A DNA stretch of 64,000 nt from Sordariomycetes sp. S80-01Y (taxonomy: Eukaryota > Ascomycota > Sordariomycetes): positions 2,604,001 to 2,668,000 of the forward strand of contig JAXQJY010000027.1 in assembly GCA_037042185.1 (NCBI GenBank), written 5' to 3'. The notes beneath the pieces were generated by a model. It saw nothing but the letters and a program-made list of their open reading frames with translations, had not been told where the DNA came from and ran no database searches. Numbering within the stretch: position 1 is the first letter of the stretch; each line of letters starts with the position of its first letter. Below are positions 1 through 10,748 of this stretch, one piece after another. A program made the translations under genes and the position numbers.

Positions 1-2033
1 GCCATTCACAGAGCTGCCGACGAGAAGTCAACCCAGAAGCTCCTTACTGACTCCCAGAAAATGCGATCACGCATGGCCCAGGGGTACAACTCGCGAGCCT
101 TTGGGGTTGTGCTGTCGAAGATGGATGACCTCGACTGGGGGGGCTACATCAAGCGCTCAAGAGAAGCTCAGAATGATCCTCTGGTTCAGGAGCACTCGAG
201 CATTGTTACACAAGCGGATAAAGAGACGAAGTCTTTGATGAACCAGAAAAAAGAGATAAACAAGATGATTAGGAAGGCTCGTACAGGACTCAAAAAATTT
301 GGAGACAAGAAAGAAACCACGGACTCCAGATTAAGGAAGGCCTCTATACAGGCTGAGATGAATTTGGGGCAAGAGAGGCTGGAGCAGCTTGACCAGATGA
401 TAACCGCTGAAAAAAGGACTGTAAAGGTGTCGAAGCTTCATCTCCAGCACTGGGCCACGTCCAAGCGTAGCGCTGTGGTCCAAGCGCGTCTATGCGAGGA
501 CCATCAGCGCCGGCAAGCACAGCTACGCGCGGAAGACAGCCCTTCAGAGGAACCTCCCCAGCTTGATGTCATGGCTTCCAGCGCTCGAGAATTTTGGAAA
601 CTGCGTGGAAGGAAGAAGGGCTTGACAGCCTTCCCAGCCGAAGAGTATACAGGCATCCCATGGTGATTCAATGGATCAGCCTTGCCACCACACCAGCTCG
701 AGAGAGGCATCTGGATATGATCCTCCAACAATATCGTCACCTTCTTGAGCGTATGCATCAATGGTGCAAGACTGAGAACATTAGCCTCGATCTGAAGGTT
801 GACGTGGCCAGCGTCACAAACGCTCTTGAAGAGGAGTACGCTGGGCTCGGGAAGGTCAGTGAACTGACCAAAAAGTCACAAGTCTCAGGTACTGATAGAA
901 TGTTCTAGGAACTCACTTCGCTATTTGACGAATTCTATAGTGAAGTCGCTAAGCTTGACCCGTTCGGAAAGCCGAATAAACCGAAGGCAAACTTCATGGC
1001 TCATGCGAAGAAGATAGCTGCACGATGGGCGATGAAGTACCCAGACGATGGAGCTTCGAGCACTCGCATGCCATGGAATACCTACAGCGGTATCGCGAAA
1101 CGCTCTGGCGGACCTTACACGTCTTCAGGCGGGGGCATCGAATACGACTGGATTCCGAAACTGTGAGTACTACATATCGATCATGACGTGATACCTGATT
1201 AACAACCGTGTAGAGCACAGCCTCTTGTTTCATCTCTGGCAAACAAGTGGACCACAGAGCTCAATGCCAGGCTGCCGTCGATTTGGAAGGACCAAGCAGC
1301 TAAGCTGCGGAACGTGATCGAGGAACACTTCAAGCGTGTGTCTCTCATTGTGGAGGAACACGAGTCGGCTCTCTCGCCGTACCTCAGAGAAACAGAGGAT
1401 ACCGTCATTGGCGTCAAGGAATTAATCAACAGCAAGGTCAGAGTGGCCATTGGCAAATTTCAGAAGAGTACCGACGCACTCTCAGCTGCCATCGATTCGA
1501 TTCGTGCCTCTATGGAAAAACCTTTTGCTCAGTGCAAGGACATCACAGGTAAGAAATAATTCGCTGTCAAGAGGGAGCCCTGAGACTGACACAAAATAGG
1601 CAAAGGCTCCTACATAAAGCGACGCGAGCTGCTGGAGTCTGCTGTCGACCAGGATGCCAACTCCTACTTTAAATCGGCCTGGGATTCAATGAAGACAGAC
1701 TTGAAGAAGTCTACGGAAGCCATGAAGGCTAAGCTTGATGCCATCGAAGCGAGTGCCTTGCGTGACGCCCGTTCGCCCGTGGAGATGACTATCGCCAATG
1801 TGATGGGAGATGCGAGCTCTCCCAACAGTATTAGCGCAAAGAGGCGCGTGGAGGCCATTCTCAAGACTTGGGAGGATGAGTGGAAGTTCCCTGGGAGCAA
1901 CAGTCAGCATTTTCTTTCCAAAGACATGTCGATCCCCTCCAAACTCCTACCTCAGCACCTGATTGGCATGGACGAGAACGAGGAAAGTGAGTCAGACAGT
2001 GACTCCAATGGAGCGAAGGACGAGGAAACTTAG
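1..2033 (+). CDS. SLIP-GC-like nuclear GTPase family protein, 3' part, with a frame break
   Basis: This is the C-terminal part of a large protein whose start lies left of the window. I read exons <1-854, 909-1162, 1214-1548 and 1600-2033; the three introns (54, 51 and 51 bp) are standard GT-AG. The N-terminal portion is a charged coiled coil. It is followed by a conserved-looking stretch (SAREFWK ... EEYTGIP) and a helical C-terminal region with NKWTTELNARLPSIW. This layout resembles the region after the GTPase domain in fungal SLIP-GC/dynamin-like proteins (DUF7605 type); the P-loop would lie outside the window. The first exon does not stay in one frame: frame 1 stops at 664-666, while the matching continuation (IQWISLATTPARERHLDMIL) runs in frame 3 from about 668. 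No plausible intron joins them in phase, so a one-base deletion or a sequence error is likely. The acidic tail ends in a TAG stop at 2033. Family call is from memory. Confidence 0.62.
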
Positions 2034-2665
2034 AAGAACAAAAGAAAAACGATCAAACCGACGCTTGAGTCATACTCATCGGGCAGCGGATACGAATCGA
2101 GGCTCAGAGATACTAAGGACTTGCAATTTTCTTTAAATCCTGCTTTGGTATGGTTTCTGGCTCGTGTTCTTTACTCAGAGTAGCGTTGCTAGCAACGAGT
2201 GGTTCAGTGTGGGATGCTTATCACCATCACAGGCCTGGAAAAGCTTCCTCGGAGTGTTGATATGGACTAGAAATAGGGCGAGCTCGAAATAGCTATCACA
2301 ATCCACTTCACCCTTATCTCGATCTATGTCCTGCACCCAGGACCTGACTGGGGGGCTGGACCTCTCCTAGTCAAACAAGAAAATTTGTGTAACGTTGATC
2401 TTCCTGTATAATACCCTGGATAGAGCATCCATCTACGAAAAGACTCCGGAAATTCTTGAAAAGGATGTCGACGTGAGCGGTCATTAGGTAGCAGCCGATC
2501 CCGCCTTGAATCACGTGGTACGCCAAACGTGTTGGTTGACTCACATCCAGGCTTTAAAGGAAGAATCCGCCTCTCATAGGGTGTGGACCGCGGTACTCGT
2601 TTTTCTGAGCTTAGGTCAAGTTCTGCAATCAGCATCCCCTAGATGATTCATTTACAGTCGTCGCG
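2034..2665. other. Intergenic region and 5' leader of the GlyRS gene
   Basis: No independent gene is seen. The last 108 bp before the GlyRS ATG are open in the GlyRS frame. An ATG at 2465 followed by a good donor (GTGAGC at 2473) could be spliced in frame to 2560; see findings. Confidence 0.6.
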
Positions 2666-4686
2666 ATGGCACCCCAGATGACGACGCTAACTGGCAAGCC
2701 GTTCAGCCGGCCGCAGTTCGAAGGGTTGCTTAGGCGTCGCATGTTCTTCACCGAAGCGTTTGAGATCTATCGAACGTCGCCCAATTTCAAGGGCGACAAC
2801 CGTGGTCTTTTTGACTACGGACCTCCAGGATGTGCGTTGCTCGCCAATATCGTCAACGAGTGGCGGAAGCACTTCGTGATAGAGGAGAACATGCTCGAAA
2901 TCGACACCACCGTCATCACCCCAGAACCTGTATTGAAGACGAGCGGTCATGTAGACAAATTCGCAGACTGGATGTGCAAGGATCCCGTCAAGGGCGAGTA
3001 TTTGCGCGCTGATCATCTTGTTGAGTCCGTCCTTGAGTCCAGAATTTCGAGCGGGCAGATTGCGATTGCGGATGGGAAGTCGAAGCAGAAAGTTGAGAAA
3101 CTGTGCGAGTCTACGGCTAAGGAGTACGAAGAGATATTAGCAAAGGTATGGCTGTATGAGCTAAACCCACAATGCGTCGGCTAGGCTGATGTTTAATGTT
3201 GCAGATCGACAACTATGACGGAACGGAGCTCGGACATCTCATTAAGAAGTACGATATCAGGAACCCGAACGGTAATGGCCAGGTCGAAGAGCCCCAGGCT
3301 TTCAACTTGATGTTCAAGTCTACCATCGGGTCAAGTGCAGCATCACCCGTTTACTTGAGGCCAGAGACTGCCCAGGGCCAGTTTCTTAACTTTAAAAAGC
3401 TTCTCGACTACACCCAGGGCGCAATGCCCTTTGCATCGGCTTGTATTGGAAAATCCTACCGGAACGAAATCTCTCCTCGATCCGGCCTGTTGCGCGTCAG
3501 AGAATTTTTGATGGCAGAAATCGAACACTTCGTCGACCCAGAGGGCAGTAAACGCCATGAGCGCTTTCACGAAGTGGCCGACATCGAGCTGCCCTTCTTA
3601 GACAAAGAAACTCAGCTCTCAGGTCGAACAGTAATCACAAAGACCACTATTGGAAAAGCCGTCGAAACCAAGCTCGTTGATAACGAGACTCTCGGCTACT
3701 TCCTGGCCCGAGTTTACCTGTTCCTGATCAAGGTTGGCGCAGACGCTACCAAGGTCCGATTCCGACAGCATCTCGCGAACGAAATGGCACACTATGCCTG
3801 TGATTGCTGGGACGCAGAGCTCTTGACAAGCTACGGGTGGATCGAGTGCGTGGGTTGCGCGGACAGAAGTGCGTACGACTTGTCCGCTCACTCTAAAGCA
3901 ACTGGCACTCCATTGGTCGTTAAAGAAGCCCGCCCCGAACCCGTGGAAATCATCGAATGGCAAGCTACACTGGAAAAGAAACTTGTTGGTCCACGTTTCA
4001 AAAAGGATGCCAAGAAGATCGAGATTGCCGTGACTGCTCTAGACCAGGACTCACTTGAGAGCTTGGCTGGTGAATTGGCCGAGAAAGCCGTCATCAGTGT
4101 GCCCACAGAGGCTTTATCTGATGGAAAAACGAGCGTCGAGCTTTCACCTGAAATCTGCTCAATCAAGAAGGTCGCTCGCCTTGAGACTACGAGAGAGTAC
4201 ACGCCAAATGTCATTGAGCCATCCTTCGGCATCGGTCGTATACTATACAGTGTCCTTGAGCATATCCACTGGCACAGAGAACAGGATGCTGCCCGACAAG
4301 TCCTCTCACTGCCATTCCTTGTGGCGCCTACAAAAGTTCTCTTAGCTCCTCTATCCAACAGCGCGGAGTTCAAGCCTGTCGTCAAGGAGATTGCCCGTCG
4401 TTTGAGGCATCTAGGTGTGGCTAACAACATGGATATGTCTGGTGTCTCGATTGGCAGAAGGTACGCAAGAAATGATGAGCTTGGGACCCCGTTCGGTATT
4501 ACTGTGGACTTTGATACATTCAAAGACGGTTCAGTCACGTTGAGGGAGCGAGATAGTACGAAGCAAGTGCGTGCTTCGCAAGATGATATTATTGATGCGG
4601 TCCATAAGATGGTAGCTGGGGCGAAGACATGGGAACAGATATACGAACAACTGCCAGCTTTTGCCGGCCCGAGTCAGGACGATTAG
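2666..4686 (+). CDS. GRS1: Glycyl-tRNA synthetase (class II, eukaryotic type)
   Basis: It charges tRNA-Gly with glycine in the cytosol, and in many fungi one gene also supplies mitochondria. Exons are 2666-3145 and 3205-4686 (59-bp intron), giving 653 aa. Class II hallmarks are plain: RPETAQGQF near residue 212, motif 2 (YRNEISPRSGLLRVREF, residues 245-261), and motif 3 (EPSFGIGRILYSVLEH) from residue 498. The C-terminal anticodon-binding domain begins near VLLAPLS. The N-terminal segment with EIYRTSPNFKGDNRGLFDYGPPG is typical of the eukaryotic alpha2 enzyme. No WHEP domain is present, as usual in fungi. The ATG at 2666 gives a cytosolic-type N-terminus without an obvious mitochondrial presequence. 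An in-frame spliced upstream start at 2465 would add about 38 residues. The family is certain; the start for a mitochondrial form is not. Confidence 0.97.
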
Positions 4687-6366
4687 TTTGCAATAACTCT
4701 TGAACTGGGGGTGAGAAGCTGTTACCTGCATCAAAACTCTTGTACCGTCGAGATGATAATACACACGGAAGGATTCTTGAGTCCGGTACATTCTATTGCG
4801 CTTGTTCGGCATGTATGGCAGTGCAACCGGCTATAGGAGGCATCTGTCACCCGTTGTGGGCAGACTCCGTTTTCAGGAGGGATGGGACTTCTCCATATGG
4901 CTTCTGGCAGATATTGTCGCACTTTGAAGCGTGGCCATATTTCCTTGAGCAGAATTACGTGGATGTCCTCGCTCGACGGGCTGTCTTGATGGCCCTGGTT
5001 GAAGGAACTAAGGCTCGAAGTGTTTGACTGGAGCAACGGAGAAAACCTACGAATGAGAAGACTCTTACGAAGATGATCACATGTAATGAAATAACATGGG
5101 TTGATTAGGTCGCTCACCTGCCCGATGCAGTTCGGCAAATCTGCCTGAGGCGCTGACGTGGGAGGCCATACGTACATGGGCTGTAGTGACGAATGGCCTT
5201 GGAGCTCATCTGTCACCTCGCCAAGATGGGAAACTTTGTTCGCTTTGATTTGAGACTTGCGGCGGGTGTCCCCCGAATCAGTCAGATCAAATGTCGCTAG
5301 ACCAGCTTGGGTGCGCTCGACGTAGGGTCGTAGGCTCTCGCCAAATCTTGCCAAACGGGATACAGTCTCCGTTGGTTATGGCCCCCTAAACATGGAAGGC
5401 GCTTAAAAATAACATGGGATACTATTCTTCTTTCTGATAAGGTACGTCTATTTTTGGACGGTCGACGCGCAAGTGACGTTTCACGAACTAGCAGCAAGCC
5501 GTGAGAAGAATACTAGATCAGGAGGCCCCTTTGGTACGTTCTTGAAGTACACTGGCTTTGCCTAGGCCTGCTCCGACAATGGCGTATAGTATCAAGAAGA
5601 ATAAGAAAACAGGACAATAACCATCAAGAATGACCGCGCACCAGGGCTGGATGCCCAAGCATCATCTAAGATGACTGCCGGCTCATGAAGTGCCATGTGG
5701 CACACATCCCACCCCCTACAGCTTGATCAACCAATCCCAGCTTGCTTATTCCTTCTTTTCTGACCTTATCCGTGCCAAATGTGTCGCTATTGTGCCGAAA
5801 CCTGGGGGAAACTCAATCTCTGCCGATCTATGTAACGTGGCTCGACTGGGGTTTCCAGAACCTCACTGGCTCGCTAGCAGTGGGTAAACGGGATGGTGCG
5901 CTGTTTCAACCCCTGTCGCCCTGATATTAATGAGGCTCCGGCGAGAAGAAACTCATTGTACACTTAAGCTTGCATCCAAAACGTTCCGCACCTATCAGAT
6001 GGGCTACCGTTTCAAGACTGTTTTTGGCTGTCCTCCGCCCCTCTAAAAGGGGTAATGGTACTACCGTAAGGTCGTATCACCAAGAGGTGGGGTTGACGAA
6101 ACAGCCCGGCAGTCAGGTTTGATTATTCTTTCTCGCTCTAGTTCTTGACGCTTCGATGAAAGTCCATACCGTTCTGAAAGAAACGTGGAGTTCGTGTTTT
6201 ACGTGACAGTGTCGAGGTCTATAAAGCCAACGATGTCCTCCCAGCTTTAGAATGGAATCAACAACCCGCCTCTCAAACAACAGAGAAACACTCACGCTCT
6301 CTTCTTACATATCCATATCTGCCACCAGAAATTGCTTTCTACAAGAACCATCAAGTCTCTTTCACA
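4687..6366. other. Intergenic, 1.7 kb
   Basis: Several reading frames of 60-207 codons are open on both strands, but none has a recognisable domain, convincing start context or splice pattern. The longest (minus, 4731-5354) looks like chance. The right half holds the LPMO promoter. Confidence 0.5.
6033..6225 (+). promoter_or_regulatory. LPMO promoter: TATA box and CreA-like sites
   Basis: TATAAA lies at 6220-6225, 142 bp before the LPMO ATG. Two matches to the carbon catabolite repressor CreA site (SYGGRG) lie upstream: GTGGGG at 6087-6092 on the plus strand and GCGGAG at 6033-6038 on the minus strand. Such short sites occur by chance, but glucose repression is usual for AA9 genes. Confidence 0.45.
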
Positions 6367-7086
6367 ATGAAGTTCGCTCTTGCCACCACCTTCGCGGCCG
6401 CGGCCTCTGCACACTACACCTTCGACCGCATCGCCATCAACGGCCAGGAGACTGGCAACAGCTGGCAGCACATCATGGAGAACACACGCGCCGAGAAGTA
6501 CATGCCCACCAAGTTTATCAACTCCTTTGGCACCACGCCCCTTGACAGCGACTTCCGCTGCAACCAGGGCGCTTTCACGAACCAGGGCAACGTCCAGGTT
6601 GTCGACGTCGCCGCAGGTAGCGAGATGTCTTTCCTGCTGGCCTATGGCGCTACCATGCAGCACCCAGGACCTTCGCAGGTGTACATGAGCCAGGCTCCCG
6701 GGTCGGTCGCGCAGTACGACGGCAGTGGTGACTGGTTCAAGATCCACCAGACCGGTGTCTGCAACAATGGCGGTGATCTCACCACCGACGCTTGGTGTAC
6801 TTGGGACCAGGACCGCATCACCTTCACCATCCCATCTAGTACGCCCAGCGGCGAGTATCTCGTTCGCGCTGAGCACATTGGCCTCCACGGGGCCCACGTA
6901 GGCGAGGCTGAGTTCTACTACTCTTGCGCCCTCGTTAACGTTGTCAACGGTGGCGACGGCCTTCCCGGTCCGACAGTCCAGATCCCCGGTGTTTACCAGC
7001 AGGATGATGAGGCAGTGAACTTCAGCGTCTGGGGCGGTGGCTCCGACTACCCCCTGATTCCCGGACCTGAGGTCTGGCAGGGCTAG
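6367..7086 (+). CDS. Secreted AA9 lytic polysaccharide monooxygenase
   Basis: This is a copper enzyme that oxidatively cleaves cellulose or related glucans outside the cell. It has 239 aa and no intron. A short signal peptide (residues 1-15, ending SA) is cut just before His16, so the mature protein starts HYTF as AA9 enzymes require. The histidine brace is completed by His99 (MQHPGPSQ). His174 (IGLH) and the axial Tyr184 lie in the usual C-terminal motif. At the second-sphere position where AA9 enzymes normally carry Gln (QxY), this protein has Glu182 (EFY). Cysteines at 65, 132, 144 and 187 could form disulfides. There is no carbohydrate-binding module; the protein ends soon after the catalytic domain. 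A TATA box and CreA-like sites precede it, and the next gene downstream is another secreted redox enzyme on the same strand. Confidence 0.95.
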   Translation: MKFALATTFAAAASAHYTFDRIAINGQETGNSWQHIMENTRAEKYMPTKFINSFGTTPLDSDFRCNQGAFTNQGNVQVVDVAAGSEMSFLLAYGATMQHPGPSQVYMSQAPGSVAQYDGSGDWFKIHQTGVCNNGGDLTTDAWCTWDQDRITFTIPSSTPSGEYLVRAEHIGLHGAHVGEAEFYYSCALVNVVNGGDGLPGPTVQIPGVYQQDDEAVNFSVWGGGSDYPLIPGPEVWQG

Positions 7087-8278
7087 GAAAAGTCCGTTGA
7101 GGCAGGCTAGAGCGACCTTGGTGGTTTCCTGGTTATTTCACTGTAAATATAAGCATAAATTTGGATATAACGCAACCAAGCCACTGCCAACTCAGACATT
7201 CAACTTCGTCATTTCTCCATAATTGCCAATTCGGCGTGTTACTTCTGTTCGCATCGGCCAATCGCATGTGAGAGTGTGCGATGAAGCGTACGCAGTCATA
7301 ATCCCGAGACCCTCAACTATTTCGTGAGACTCAGAACGGTTCCGGCTCGCGCAAAACCTTCATACAAGTTCTCCAAATCGTCTGCCAGGATCTGTTTGAC
7401 TTTGTGTGCGACCCGCACGATGTGTTTGAGCCAGCTTGCCAGGGTCGAAGCCCGATGTCGAGACGGACCTTGCACCCATGCCGAGCTCGCCTTGGGGGCA
7501 TATTCCACCTATAAGAGTGCATAACCTCTTGCTAGACGCGCAGTACCTCACACTGAGGCGATTAAACGAATCCCGCACTGGCGACCAAGCAACATGGTTC
7601 GTCGACACCCTGCAGGCCGGTTGGACCCTGAATGATCTCGGCCGAGTCCAGGAGGTTCTGTGCAGTTTAGTCGAGCGTCAGGAGCGGTAGATGCTCGAAA
7701 AACACCCTCCTATTGGATGGGTTGAAAGATCTAGAGTTGCATGCGCGATGGATTATAGAGGAGGCTCAAGCGCTGGCGGGCGTGAAATCGCGACCTGCAT
7801 ATGCGCATCCTGGGTTGCTCATCCTCTGCACCACCCGCGCTTGGCAATGTTGACCGCCTCAAGTCGTGACCTACGAAGTCGCCCTTGATTGGGGTCTTGG
7901 GAGATAGCAACCCTCGTCTTGCAAGAGCACGCGACGAGTCGGAAAGTTTACGCAGGGCCTCATCGGACCGGCAGTCAATGTTCCTCTGTGTGCCCGATAA
8001 ACACTGTCCCTGTTGCGGAGCAGAAGATGCGGCGCAGCCCCCTAGGCTTCGATGATCCTACGAATTGAATCCAGCCATCTAGCCAAGAGGAATAGCGCCT
8101 ATCGATCCATGAGGGTTTCAATAAGAGTCCGAGGACCAGTATGAGCTTAATAGACGCCATGCAAGATGCAATATGCAGGATTCCTGCATCTTGGCCCTGA
8201 AATGTAACCTGGCAAGCTTGTTACCCAGACTGTTCCTCCGTTGGGCACATTAGCCTGGAAATCAGGCCTGTCATGTCG
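7087..8278. other. Intergenic, 1.2 kb
   Basis: Only short overlapping frames on both strands, with no recognisable product. I see no repeat or RNA gene here. Confidence 0.5.
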
Positions 8279-8286
8279 TATATAAA
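8279..8286 (+). promoter_or_regulatory. TATA box of the FAD oxidoreductase gene
   Basis: TATATAAA lies 74 bp before the ATG at 8360, implying a short leader. Confidence 0.6.
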
Positions 8287-8359
8287 GAGGCGGCCTCCGG
8301 CTAAGGAGACTTGTACTTCTCTTCCGTGTGTCCTCAACACGCTAAATTGTTCTTTCACG

Positions 8360-9825
8360 ATGTTTTCTTTGCCGAAGCGATTGGTGGGCCTCACCACGGC
8401 CGCAACCCTGGCTGCCGCCACCTCCATCACGAAAGATGTGGTGATAATCGGCGGCGGCGCCTCAGGCTCATACGCTGGTATCCGTCTTAAGGAAGACTTC
8501 GGGAAATCTATCGCCCTTATCGAGATGGAAGACATACTGGTAAGCCTACATTGTTCAAGCTCATCTTGCCTCGAATATTAACATCTCAGGGCGGGCACGT
8601 CGACTCCTGGACTGACACCGAGACTGGTAAAACCTACGAATCTGGCGTCGTCTCTTGGATGGACTCTGGCAACGCCACCAGCTTCTTCGACCGTCTCGGC
8701 ATTGAGCGTGCGCCCGCAGCTTCTGCGCAGGCCACAGTCAAATACTTTGACTTCAAGACCGGCGATGTTGTCGACTTTCAACCTCCCGCACCGCAGGACA
8801 TGATGGCTGCATTCCAGCAGATCATTGTTGGCGGAGAGAAGTACGAGCCCTACATCCAGGGGCCAGGATACTTCGACTTCCCACAGCCTGAGGATATCCC
8901 AGAAGAGCTGTTGAAGCCTTTCGGGGACTTCATCACGAACTACGGCGCTGAGGCTGCATTGCCAATGATTTTCTCCAGCACCGGATTGGGCTTCGGCAAC
9001 ATTACCAATGAGATGACGCTTTTTGCCCTGCAGGCTTTTGGTGCACCGATGGCGAGGACACTACTGTCCGGCGCTACATTCACGACTGCAAGCGGTCGCA
9101 GTCAGGACCTCTACGACGCTGTTGCCGAGCATCTGGGCGACAGCGTGTTCTATTCCAGCTCAGTTGTCAGGACCAAGCGCTCCGAGTCTGGCGTGGAAGT
9201 TACAGTGAAGAACCACAAGACCGGCGAGACGACTGAGATCTCGGCAAAGCGACTCATCATCTCCGTCGAGCCAACCCAGAGCAACACCAAGCCCTTTGAC
9301 CTGGACGAGAACGAGAACGATGTTCTGTCGAACTTTGAGTTTTCCCGCGTCTACACCGGCATCATCAACAACACCAACCTCGAAAAGGGGTTCTCTTACC
9401 ACAACCTCCCCCCTTCCGCCGCACCGGACAACTACCTCGTCTACCCCGAACTCTCCTTCACCGGCCGTATTGCCTATCTCGGCTCAGGGCAGTACTTTAG
9501 CGTCGCCATTCTTGGTGACGAGTCTCTCGACGCCCAAGGTGCAAAGGAGCTCTTCCAGAATGACTTCAGCAAGCTCATTGAGACGGGAGTACTCAAGGGC
9601 AACTCTGATGATGAGGTCTCGTGGGTTGACTTCAACGTCCACGGGCCAATGCACGCGAGGGTGACGGAGGAGGTTGTGAGGGGCGGATTCTTCCAGGACT
9701 TGTACAGCCTGCAGGGACAGAGGTCGACGTGGTGGACCGGTGGTGCCTGGGCCACCAAGTTCCAGACTTATTTATGGGACTTTAACGATGTCATTCTTCC
9801 CAAGGTGTTGGAAGGGTTGGAGTAG
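8360..9825 (+). CDS. Secreted FAD-dependent oxidoreductase, beta-cyclopiazonate dehydrogenase-like
   Basis: Exons are 8360-8539 and 8590-9825 (50-bp intron), giving 471 aa. The N-terminus is a likely secretion signal (residues 1-22, MFSLPKRLVGLTTAATLAAA). It leads into a Rossmann FAD-binding motif (VVIIGGGASGSYAGIRL) and the GGHVDSW segment that closes the dinucleotide site across the splice junction. The rest resembles flavin amine oxidase-fold proteins often labelled beta-cyclopiazonate dehydrogenase, after CpaO of Aspergillus. Family membership does not imply cyclopiazonic acid: no PKS-NRPS or prenyltransferase gene is nearby. The substrate is unknown. It sits 1.3 kb downstream of the LPMO gene on the same strand with its own TATA box, so a shared extracellular redox role is possible but unproven. 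Confidence 0.85.
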
Positions 9826-10748
9826 ACTGTCGCATAGAGGCAGAGTAGAATTTAGTCCTCATCTTCTCAAGAATTCTTCGGGAGGTCAGAAAGCAGGTTC
9901 CTGATTCATAATCTCGCATATTGCGTCGTTGGGAAAACCCGTTTGGAGAAGTTGATAAATTCCTTACCTAAGATGAAGCATCACAGACTCCAATCCATTC
10001 CAATCCCGGCGACCTTTTGGTGTGAGCGGAAGGAAGCGATTATCCGACAAACAGCCGCGCTTTAGCGTGCTCCAGGGCTTGGCATGGAACCTTCAGGCAC
10101 AATTTGCGGGGAGGGTGCATGCCAGAATAGTTGCGCCCACTGTTCTAGAGTCAAGTGTTAGTTATTTCCGTCACCTGGAGGGGTCTCGGCCAGCGGGTTC
10201 TGGTCCAAATAAAAAATTGTGACGCAGCTTCGATTTTCACGCCCAACTTGGATCATCTCCACCGTGACCGGGCTGCCGTCACGATTCGTCGTGTTGACCC
10301 TCGACCAGACCAACTGCATAGTCGGCGACCATCAATAGCCAGACGGTAACCAGAAGCCCTCTAAGATCATCTTCTGCGGCTACACCTTACCCGCGCAGAG
10401 CTGTGTCACTGAGCTTCCTTCGCGTGGCTTCTACTATGTCCTTTCCCTGGTCCCAGTCTTGACATCCACCTCCGCCTCTCCACTCCGAGTCCTCGCCCTA
10501 CACACACCTCCTTAACCGATCTGGTCCCCTCCCGACCTCGCATCGTCTCCCAGGTGCTGCGTAGCGTCACTGCCACTGGAGACGACCGTCGTTACTCCCC
10601 TCAATGCCTCTAGCTACTGCTTGAAGTCTTCAATCAAGGTCTGGCGCAGTACCTTCTCCGCATCGCCAAATCTCGCCGACCTCCGAATCTTGGTCAGACC
10701 CAGCCTTCGCCGACACTATCCGCTCCTTACGCGCATCGATCCGCCGTC
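9826..10748. other. Intergenic region with pyrimidine-rich leader of the BTB-like gene
   Basis: No gene is seen. The last 350 bp are rich in C and T (repeated CTCC and TCCC blocks), typical of leaders and promoters of constitutive genes in filamentous fungi. Confidence 0.5.

Noticed and set aside
3888-4538. 216-codon minus-strand frame inside GlyRS
   Set aside because: It is antisense to the conserved C-terminal half of GlyRS and has no domain.
4731-5354. 207-codon minus-strand frame downstream of GlyRS
   Set aside because: It overlaps the GlyRS 3' flank, opens on a non-ATG codon, and has no recognisable motif or coding-like regularity.
8360-9825. Evidence for a cyclopiazonic acid biosynthetic cluster
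   Set aside because: Only the FAD enzyme resembles that pathway; no PKS-NRPS or dimethylallyl transferase gene is present, and the family is broad.
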